Assembly: GCA_003446605.1 (NCBI GenBank)
Contig: DMDF01000152.1
Location: forward strand, 1 to 11,816
Direction of reading: 5' to 3'
Length of the DNA: 11,816 bases
Origin: Anaerolineaceae bacterium
GTDB taxonomy: Bacteria > Chloroflexota > Anaerolineae > Anaerolineales > Anaerolineaceae
Shown: one piece after another, positions 7,191 to 11,816 of the stretch
How the letters are laid out: the number at the start of each line of letters is the position of its first letter
How positions within the stretch are numbered: the stretch's first letter is position 1
Notes under the pieces: model-generated
Told to the model about the DNA's origin: nothing
Database searches by the model: none
What the model saw: only the letters and a program-made list of their open reading frames with translations
Position numbers and translations under genes: made by a program

Positions 7191-7406
7191 GTTTTATCAC
7201 GCGGTTCCACCCAGTTTGACCCATATCATGGGTCATCTCTGGCGGCTGATAACGGTGCCTGCCGTTTCCCTTACTTGGAATCATCCGTTCCGGGTCAAGC
7301 TCTCAGGTGGTTTTCGCTGAATTTCCTCGAAGAAACCTCTCAGCCGTTGGGTCTCTCTTTCTGTCAATTTCCGTCCAGTTACTCGTTCTGGTCATTGCTT
7401 TTTGAT
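7162..7406 (-). ncRNA. T-box leader riboswitch (threonine) of thrS
   Basis: The roughly 245-nt leader has the hallmarks of a T-box. The conserved core TGGGTGGAACCGCG lies at 7200-7213, with a UGGA bulge for the tRNA acceptor end. Preceding it is an 8-bp stem III-like hairpin, TGACCCAT/ATGGGTCA, at 7217-7235. Stem I shows AACGAGTAA and AGAGAG motifs. The specifier region GCGAAAACCACCTGAGAGC (7299-7317) contains Thr codons ACC at 7309-7311 and 7306-7308. A terminator hairpin, CCCGCCCC...GGGTCGGG, precedes T6 at 7162-7190. CCCAG at 7180-7184 can pair either with CTGGG (7210-7214) in the antiterminator or inside the terminator. Uncharged tRNA-Thr should stabilise the antiterminator and switch thrS on. 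Which ACC triplet is the specifier is not resolved. Confidence 0.95.
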
Positions 7407-7413
7407 TGTCCCT

Positions 7414-7442
7414 ACTATACCTTTTTTTTGATTTTCATGCAA
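7414..7442 (-). promoter_or_regulatory. thrS/T-box promoter
   Basis: The -35 TTGCAT (7437-7442) and -10 TATAGT (7414-7419) are separated by exactly 17 bp on the minus strand. The predicted start is near 7406, giving a leader of about 270 nt to the thrS ATG. No terminator is visible between this promoter and the toxin gene upstream. Confidence 0.8.
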
Positions 7443-7509
7443 GGGGAAAGGAGAAAAATAAATATCGAAGAAAATAGGATGGATGCAAGGAAGTAAGGCT
7501 GATCAAAAA

Positions 7510-8343
7510 TTATTTAATATATTCTTTTAGTAAAAATAAAAATCTTTCCTTAAACACATTAAGCCAGCTTTCGAGGAATTGAGCGGATTCAAATAATGGG
7601 AGCAGGTCTCTTCGCAATGCACTGATCGAGATCTGATCAACTTTTTTTTCAATTGCCATAAATGCAGAAATCTTACTGTAGGCAATTTCGCCGTCTTTTT
7701 CCAATTTTTCTTCTAGAGGCTGCACTTTACGTTCCATCAGCCAGAGCAGATCATAGAAATCTCGCCCTTTAAAATTCGATGTCCCTTTCTCAAAATTCCT
7801 TTCAATACAAGTCAACATCTTTCCTGACATCATGGTGGGAAGAGAAAAATGTGCCGGTACAAAGCTCTTTCCATAAAAAAAGATAGGTGTATGTTCGATT
7901 TCTGCAATTTGCTTATGGTGGCTGATTTCAATTTTCAAATGTAAGGTCTCGTCTTCATGCATTGATAATCCCAGTTGTTTTAAAACAGGAAATTTTAATA
8001 CTATGCGGAGGATTCCAGCTTTGCTCTTCTGTATACTTGTATAAGTCATGGGATAATCCAATGTATTTTGACAGAAATTATTTAACTCTGCAGGAAATGT
8101 GGAAAGGTCAAGCTGTGCTTGATTGTCAAGATCAATATCTTCTGAAAGGCGATTTAAACCATAAACTACGTGCAGGCAAGTACCTCCATAGAAGTTCAAA
8201 GAGCGAAAAGTCGAATGATTATAGATAAAATCCAGGACATATGCCTGCAGTATTTCCTTTAATAATACACGCTGGGCTTCTGGATGACTTCTGGTCTCAG
8301 TTTCAACCAACTGTTTCTGAAGGATTTGAATCAGATTTACCAT
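7510..8343 (-). CDS. AbiEii-type nucleotidyltransferase toxin, module A
   Basis: This 277-residue protein is of the AbiEii/AbiGii/MenT family of DNA polymerase beta-like nucleotidyltransferases, the toxin of type IV toxin-antitoxin and phage-abortive systems. Motif I is GGTCLHVVYGLNR at 53-65 with SEDID at 67-71, where D69 and D71 are the likely metal-binding aspartates. Motif II is KIEI at 137-140. A later motif is SGKMLTC at 173-179 with K175, followed by GRDFYDLLW at 193-201. All catalytic elements look intact. Its ATG overlaps the antitoxin stop by 7 nt (ATGGTAA), so translation is probably coupled. It is AT-richer than the neighbouring core genes. Members of this family transfer nucleotides to targets such as tRNA acceptor ends; the target here is unknown. 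Confidence 0.9.
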   Translation of the reverse strand: MVNLIQILQKQLVETETRSHPEAQRVLLKEILQAYVLDFIYNHSTFRSLNFYGGTCLHVVYGLNRLSEDIDLDNQAQLDLSTFPAELNNFCQNTLDYPMTYTSIQKSKAGILRIVLKFPVLKQLGLSMHEDETLHLKIEISHHKQIAEIEHTPIFFYGKSFVPAHFSLPTMMSGKMLTCIERNFEKGTSNFKGRDFYDLLWLMERKVQPLEEKLEKDGEIAYSKISAFMAIEKKVDQISISALRRDLLPLFESAQFLESWLNVFKERFLFLLKEYIK

Positions 8344-8987
8344 AATTCTCTCGACAGGAAATCACTTATTTTTTTCATTTTGCCAACCCCGCTCCGTATG
8401 CATAATTCATGGAAGAGTTCTTGATATTCCCTTGGAAAATCCTCTAAATTCAACCGCAGATCTTCAACGAGATCGTAATCTTTCGAACGTATTACATTTG
8501 CTATCGGTTTTAAATAGAAGAAATCGAACAATGCTTTTGAGAGAGTTGCTTCTGCGTATTGAATTCCGAAATACGAGCGGACTTCATAGCTGTGATAAAG
8601 ATCCGCTTTTAAGTGCCGATAAGAAAATGTGCCTATGCTATTTTCAATGACCCTGTTTCCTTCAGTGGTTATTGCTGTTGTGATGGGGGTTGTTTCGGTG
8701 AGAATCCCTGCTCTTTGTAGAATTGATTCGAGGCTGACATATGAGTTGGAAAAAATCACAGAGCTGATCGCATTGGTGAACTCAGGATCATTACGGTGAT
8801 CGAGATAGAAGGCGCGAGTTGTGTAAACTCCTTTTTTTAATCGAACAATACTCCCTTTTTCTACTGCCCTGTTCAGTTCTACTCTTGCACGGTAGGCATG
8901 CGCATTGATCGGATTTGCGATCTGGCGATACCCATTAATCGTAAAGTAAGGGACATGTGAAAATCGGTCAAAGATGCTTTCTTTCAT
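8337..8987 (-). CDS. AbiEi-type antitoxin/repressor, module A
   Basis: This 216-residue partner of the downstream AbiEii toxin has a winged-helix N-terminus (about 1-58, with RVELNRAVEKGSIVRLKKGVY). A C-terminal AbiEi antitoxin domain carries SYVSLESILQRAGI (82-95), SIGTFSYRHLK (117-127) and ATLSKALFDFFYL (147-159). In known AbiE systems this protein neutralises the toxin without forming a stable complex and represses its own promoter at inverted repeats. The frame is open to a TTG at 9006-9008, but the extra codons lie inside the 41-bp palindrome, so ATG 8987 is preferred. Neither start has a Shine-Dalgarno. It overlaps the toxin gene by 7 nt. Confidence 0.85.
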   Translation of the reverse strand: MKESIFDRFSHVPYFTINGYRQIANPINAHAYRARVELNRAVEKGSIVRLKKGVYTTRAFYLDHRNDPEFTNAISSVIFSNSYVSLESILQRAGILTETTPITTAITTEGNRVIENSIGTFSYRHLKADLYHSYEVRSYFGIQYAEATLSKALFDFFYLKPIANVIRSKDYDLVEDLRLNLEDFPREYQELFHELCIRSGVGKMKKISDFLSRELW

Positions 8988-8989
8988 TT

Positions 8990-9030
8990 TATACAGGATA
9001 ATATACAAATATTGTATATTATCCTGTATA
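8990..9030. promoter_or_regulatory. 41-bp perfect palindrome, module A operator candidate
   Basis: The 19-nt arms (left arm 8990-9008, beginning TATACAGGATAATATAC) are perfectly complementary around a 3-nt centre ATA (9009-9011). The palindrome overlaps the module A -10, its predicted transcription start and the region just before the antitoxin ATG. AbiEi proteins are known to bind inverted repeats upstream of their operons, so this is the likely autoregulatory site. In RNA the 3' half lies in the leader, but a full hairpin would form only in read-through transcripts. Confidence 0.8.
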
Positions 9031-9046
9031 TTTTGTATTTCTTCAA
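9018..9046 (-). promoter_or_regulatory. Module A promoter
   Basis: On the minus strand a -35 TTGAAG (9041-9046) and a -10 GATAAT (9018-9023) are 17 bp apart. The -10 lies inside the right arm of the 41-bp palindrome. The predicted start is near 9011, about 24 nt before ATG 8987 and 3 nt before the TTG codon at 9008. Confidence 0.6.
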
Positions 9047-9087
9047 GAGCTAAATCTGATCTTCTAAATTGAATCTATGAGTATACA

Positions 9088-9116
9088 TTGTAATAAGTTA
9101 TCATATATGATAATAT
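9088..9116 (+). promoter_or_regulatory. Module B promoter
   Basis: A -35 TTGTAA (9088-9093) and a -10 TAATAT (9111-9116) are separated by 17 bp, with TGA giving an extended -10 character. The predicted start is at about 9122-9123, coincident with the antitoxin ATG at 9123, so the mRNA is probably leaderless. Confidence 0.6.
9098..9113. promoter_or_regulatory. 16-bp perfect palindrome, module B operator candidate
   Basis: TTATCATATATGATAA is a perfect palindrome lying in the spacer and overlapping the -10 of the module B promoter, an ideal place for repression. Its right side continues as GATAATATA (9109-9117), a 9-mer that also occurs twice in inverted orientation in the 41-bp palindrome. 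Confidence 0.7.
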
Positions 9117-9122
9117 AATGCA

Positions 9123-9761
9123 ATGGAATTTGATTCTTTGCTTAAACTAATTGGGGATGATCCAGTTTTTGAATCTTCACTACTCCTCTCCGGGAATATC
9201 AATCCCAAAATTGTTCGTCTACAGCTGACGCGTTGGGTCAACAGCGGACGTATTTACCAATTACGTCGGGGATTGTACTCTATTGCACCACCTTATCAAA
9301 AAATTAAGCCCCATCCCTTTTTGATTGCCAATCACTTACAGCGGGCATCCTACGTGAGCTTACAATCCGCACTGGCTTACTATAGCTTGATCCCGGAAAC
9401 AGTGCACACTACCGTTAGTGTTACAACCGGTCGACCTGACCGATTCGAAACGCCTTTGGGTACCTATGAGTTCCGCCATATCAAAACGGACCTCCTTTTT
9501 GGTTATCAAATGATCGATTTAGGGGGGCAAAGTGCTCTGGTGGCAACACCGGAAAAAGCGCTGCTAGACCTGATCTATTTACAGCCAGGTGGGGAAACGC
9601 AGAATTATCTAAAGGAATTACGTTTGCAAAATATTGAACGCCTTGATCTGGATCTATTGAAGAAACAATCCGAAGTATTTAACACTCCGAAAATGCACCG
9701 GGCGGTAAAAGGCATTTGGCAATTGATTCGTGGACAGACAAGTGAGTATGAGGAGCTATGA
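9123..9761 (+). CDS. AbiEi-type antitoxin/repressor, module B
   Basis: This 212-residue protein has the same architecture as the divergent module A antitoxin but clearly different sequence. An N-terminal winged helix (about 1-55, VRLQLTRWVNSGRIYQLRRG) is followed by a C-terminal AbiEi domain with ASYVSLQSALAYYSLIPE (75-92), LGTYEFRHIKTDLLFGYQ (112-129) and ATPEKALLDLIYLQPGG (141-157). It should neutralise the following AbiEii toxin and autoregulate through the palindromic site upstream. It is immediately followed, with ATGA overlap, by the toxin gene. There is no Shine-Dalgarno before ATG 9123, and the promoter position implies a leaderless message. An out-of-frame ATG at 9118-9120 is not used. 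Confidence 0.88.
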   Translation: MEFDSLLKLIGDDPVFESSLLLSGNINPKIVRLQLTRWVNSGRIYQLRRGLYSIAPPYQKIKPHPFLIANHLQRASYVSLQSALAYYSLIPETVHTTVSVTTGRPDRFETPLGTYEFRHIKTDLLFGYQMIDLGGQSALVATPEKALLDLIYLQPGGETQNYLKELRLQNIERLDLDLLKKQSEVFNTPKMHRAVKGIWQLIRGQTSEYEEL

Positions 9762-10570
9762 AAGATTATCTTCTTGACCTGGTAAAGCAAACAACCTCCC
9801 CCCTGGATGGACGAAATACGGCAAGAGAATATTTACAAGCGCGGATTTTGGCTACATTGCAGCGCTCTGGTGCTATGATTCCCTTAGCCTTTCATGGTGG
9901 CACGGCGCTGCGGTTCCTCTATTCCCATGGGCGGTATTCTGAAGACCTCGACTTTGCACTCGAAGGCGATCGCCAAAGTTATGATTTCCGTTCCTACCTG
10001 CAAGCCATTCGCTCGGAATTAACTCCGGAAGGATATCGGGTTGAGCTTAAAGTTAATGATCAAAAAACAGTGCATAGTGCATACATTCGTTTTCCAGGAT
10101 TATTGTTTGAACTGGGTCTTTCATCCCAACGAAGTGAAGTGCTTGCTGTAAAAATTGAAATCGATACAAATCCACCTCATGGCGCTGGGCTTACTACCAC
10201 CGTTGTGCGTCGATTTGTTGTACTTCAGCTTCACCATCATGACAAAGCATCCTTGTTATCTGGTAAAATCCATGCCATTTTACAGCGCCCTTATACAAAG
10301 GGGCGCGATATCTATGATTTGCTCTGGTATCTAAGCGATCCCACCTGGTCACAGCCCAACCTGGTATTGCTGAATAATACCCTGGCTCAAACCAATTGGA
10401 CTGGTGGAAAATTAACAGAGGAAAACTGGAAAGACCAGATTTGGCTGCATCTTCAAGATTTGAATTGGAACAGCATCGTGGAAGATGTTCGACCTTTTGT
10501 GGAGCCAGGTTTTGATTTGAATCTATTGAATCGAGCGAATCTACAAAGTCTATTACAAGGGAAATCTTAA
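9758..10570 (+). CDS. AbiEii-type nucleotidyltransferase toxin, module B
   Basis: This 270-residue nucleotidyltransferase toxin is of the AbiEii family. Motif I is GGTALRFLYSHGRYSEDLDF at 47-66 with D63 and D65. Motif II is KIEID at 132-136. SGKIHAIL at 168-175 contains K170, and GRDIYDLLW is at 182-190. The catalytic set looks complete, so an active toxin is expected. Its ATG overlaps the antitoxin stop (ATGA), and GAGGAG lies 5 nt upstream, so unlike the antitoxin it has a good ribosome binding site as well as coupling. It resembles the module A toxin only in the motifs, so the two modules probably come from different AbiE lineages rather than recent duplication. The cellular target is unknown. 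Confidence 0.91.
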   Translation: MKDYLLDLVKQTTSPLDGRNTAREYLQARILATLQRSGAMIPLAFHGGTALRFLYSHGRYSEDLDFALEGDRQSYDFRSYLQAIRSELTPEGYRVELKVNDQKTVHSAYIRFPGLLFELGLSSQRSEVLAVKIEIDTNPPHGAGLTTTVVRRFVVLQLHHHDKASLLSGKIHAILQRPYTKGRDIYDLLWYLSDPTWSQPNLVLLNNTLAQTNWTGGKLTEENWKDQIWLHLQDLNWNSIVEDVRPFVEPGFDLNLLNRANLQSLLQGKS

Positions 10571-10620
10571 TGTTCCACGAAAATAATCCTTGTTTCTACC
10601 GTCAGTAAAATGGATTTATC

Positions 10621-10649
10621 ACGAATGAATGCTTTTGTAGCTTATTCGT
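10621..10649. terminator. Possible hairpin between convergent genes
   Basis: ACGAAT/ATTCGT arms, with an inner GC pairing region, form an imperfect hairpin in the 158-bp space between the module B toxin and the convergent transporter gene. Flanking TGGATTTATCA (10611-10621) and TGATTTACCA (10655-10664) could extend it imperfectly. There is no T-tract, so the terminator role is weak. Nothing else is seen in 10571-10728. Confidence 0.3.
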
Positions 10650-10728
10650 TGGGGTGATTTACCATCTACCCTTAGCTTACCTCTCTTTGCCCTTCAAAGT
10701 TGTGCTTGCCGGTTGACTTCAAGGCTTC

Positions 10729-11538
10729 TTAGCCAGCCAGCGGCTTGAGCAAAACACCAATGAAATACGCCACAGCCGCAGCCAGCCCTCCCACGATCAG
10801 CATTTCCAACCCGCTGACCAGTGGATTTCGCCGGGTAGTAAAATATTTAGCAGCTCCCAGACCAAACAGCGACAGTCCCGAAAGAAGGATGGAGATCAGG
10901 AACATAGTGGACATTGACAGATTGGTATGAAAAATAGCATCCACCAGGTAAATCAACAGCGGTAGCAAACCAAACAGAACGAACGCTCCGAAGGTCATGA
11001 GCGCCGCGCTGATGGGTTTGCGATCGTCTCCGATCAGACCCAGTTCATTGACCATCATTTCGTCAACCAAACGATTTTTATCACGCGCTTGGATTTCCAC
11101 CAGTTTTTCAGCATCTGCTTTTGAATAGCCCCGTTTTTTATAGATGGCGATCAATTCACTTTTTTCGCCTTCTAGATAATTTTCAGCTTCCCACTTTTCG
11201 CGTTCTCGTTCTTTTTGGTAATATTCCTTTTCGCTTTTCATGGAAAGAAATGCGCCAATGCCCATGGAAATGCCATCGCCAAGCAGGTTGGCGACCCCCA
11301 GAATGAGCAGCACTCCCGAAGTCAGGTTTGCGCCTGCCACACCGCTCACCACCGCGAAAACCGAGATGATACCATCCAAGCCACCGTAGACCATGTTCCC
11401 GATGAATTGCGATGATTCAGAACCATGCTCTTCAACGGCAGCTTCGATCACTTTCTCATCATGCGCCTTTTTACTGGCGCTTAGATTTTTTTGTGCATAG
11501 GCTTCTCTAGCTTCATCCAGTCGCTTGGAAATTCTCAT
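10729..11538 (-). CDS. VIT1/CCC1-family Fe2+/Mn2+ transporter
   Basis: This 269-residue membrane protein belongs to the vacuolar iron transporter-like family, which moves Fe2+/Mn2+ out of the cytoplasm. A charged N-terminal extension (1-45) precedes TM1, which carries the family motif YGGLDGIISVFAVVSGVAGA at 51-70. TM2 holds GDGISMGIGAFLSMKSEKEY at 87-106. A Glu/Lys-rich cytosolic helical region at 107-172 resembles the metal-binding domain seen between TM2 and TM3 in VIT1. TM3 is at about 176-203, TM4 at about 208-232 and TM5 at about 239-265. The length is normal for the family. The start is ATG 11538 with CGGAG about 7 nt upstream. It is monocistronic, convergent with the module B toxin and downstream of tRNA-Val. 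A symmetric element at its promoter suggests metal-dependent control. Confidence 0.9.
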   Translation of the reverse strand: MRISKRLDEAREAYAQKNLSASKKAHDEKVIEAAVEEHGSESSQFIGNMVYGGLDGIISVFAVVSGVAGANLTSGVLLILGVANLLGDGISMGIGAFLSMKSEKEYYQKEREREKWEAENYLEGEKSELIAIYKKRGYSKADAEKLVEIQARDKNRLVDEMMVNELGLIGDDRKPISAALMTFGAFVLFGLLPLLIYLVDAIFHTNLSMSTMFLISILLSGLSLFGLGAAKYFTTRRNPLVSGLEMLIVGGLAAAVAYFIGVLLKPLAG

Positions 11539-11553
11539 TTTTAACTCCGATTT

Positions 11554-11577
11554 GGAATATTGTAACTATTATATTCC
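11554..11577 (-). promoter_or_regulatory. Transporter promoter -10 within an inverted repeat
   Basis: A perfect TATAAT on the minus strand (11568-11573) lies inside GGAATAT...ATATTCC (arms 11554-11560 and 11571-11577, 10-nt spacer). The repeat could be an operator for a metal-responsive regulator; it does not clearly match a canonical Fur box. The -35 is poor. The predicted leader is about 22 nt. Confidence 0.45.
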
Positions 11578-11610
11578 GTGCAGAAAAATTGTACGCTCTC
11601 TCCTCCACAT
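11569..11610 (-). CDS. Possible 13-codon upstream ORF
   Basis: ATG 11608-11610 is preceded by a very strong AAAGGAGG about 4 nt upstream and encodes 13 residues (MWRRERTIFLHGI) before TAA at 11569-11571. Its end overlaps the -10 of the transporter gene. It could only be translated if transcription starts further upstream, for instance by read-through from tRNA-Val. It may be a leader peptide or a chance purine-rich sequence. Confidence 0.25.
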   Translation of the reverse strand: MWRRERTIFLHGI

Positions 11611-11742
11611 TCCACCTCCTTTTTTGTAATCAAAGTAGGGAAAATAAATTTTCTGTCTAAAACAAGGGATGATCTGAAAGCCGCATTTGCCGGCGAATCA
11701 CAAACTAATGTATCTGTAGGAGCAGAGTATTAAAAGAAAAAA

Positions 11743-11816
11743 TGGGCGGTATAGGACTCGAACCTACGACCTTTGCGATGTCAACGCAACGCTCTAACCA
11801 ACTGAGCTAACCGCCC
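11743..11816 (-). tRNA. tRNA-Val (anticodon GAC)
   Basis: A complete cloverleaf forms on the minus strand. The acceptor stem is GGGCGGT/ACCGCCC with discriminator A at 11743. The D-arm is GCTC/GAGC. The anticodon stem TTGCG/CGCAA carries loop TTGACAT, giving anticodon GAC. The T-arm contains TTCGAGT. The 3' CCA is not encoded. A T-rich stretch (TTTTTTCTTTT) directly follows and may end the transcript. The first base of the tRNA is the last base of the window. Confidence 0.96.

Noticed and set aside
7136..7210. 25-codon N-terminal extension of thrS
   Set aside because: It runs through the T-box terminator and core, while GGAGG sits exactly 5 nt before ATG 7135.
7128..7496. Plus-strand open frame of 122 codons over the thrS leader
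   Set aside because: It is antisense to the T-box leader, has no ribosome site and has a composition unlike a protein gene.
7510..10570. Two AbiE modules as a recent tandem inversion/duplication
   Set aside because: Protein similarity is confined to motifs and the palindromes differ in length and sequence.
11743..11816. tRNA-Val as integration (attachment) site for the AbiE region
   Set aside because: No partial copy of the tRNA 3' end is seen elsewhere in the window, no integrase is present, and the transporter gene lies between.

Overview
The window looks like bacterial chromosome from a Chloroflexota-type organism, possibly Anaerolineae. This is tentative: it rests on overall protein character, the T-box-controlled thrS, a tRNA with no encoded CCA, and moderate GC. 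No marker in the window fixes the taxonomy.

Layout. (1) 1-4102, all on the minus strand, is a tight operon read from right to left: a LacI-family repressor, a fusion of an RpiB-type sugar-phosphate isomerase with a TIM-barrel sugar epimerase/isomerase, an MTA/SAH-deaminase-like amidohydrolase, and an unrecognised protein cut by the window edge. A promoter with tandem operator-like repeats lies just upstream of the repressor. (2) 4103-4671 has no gene. (3) 4672-7442, minus strand, is a translation block. A promoter and a full T-box leader precede thrS, whose product lacks the usual N-terminal TGS domain. A terminator follows, then infC with its own promoter and what appears to be an AUA start codon. 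The rpmI and rplT genes that usually follow infC are absent. (4) 7510-10570 holds two complete AbiE-type (type IV) toxin-antitoxin modules arranged head to head. Their antitoxin genes diverge from a 114-135 bp control region with two perfect palindromes (41 bp and 16 bp) that share the 9-mer GATAATATA, and both antitoxins lack a Shine-Dalgarno sequence. (5) 10729-11538, minus strand, is a VIT1/CCC1-family Fe/Mn transporter. (6) 11743-11816, minus strand, is tRNA-Val(GAC).

How it fits together. The sugar operon is probably repressed by its own first gene product. Its enzymes suggest uptake-independent salvage or isomerisation of a pentose or nucleoside-derived sugar, but the substrate cannot be read from sequence. 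thrS should respond to uncharged tRNA-Thr through the T-box, and infC probably limits itself through its start codon. The paired AbiE modules are the main accessory feature. They sit between core genes, and their shared control region is the part most worth experimental attention.
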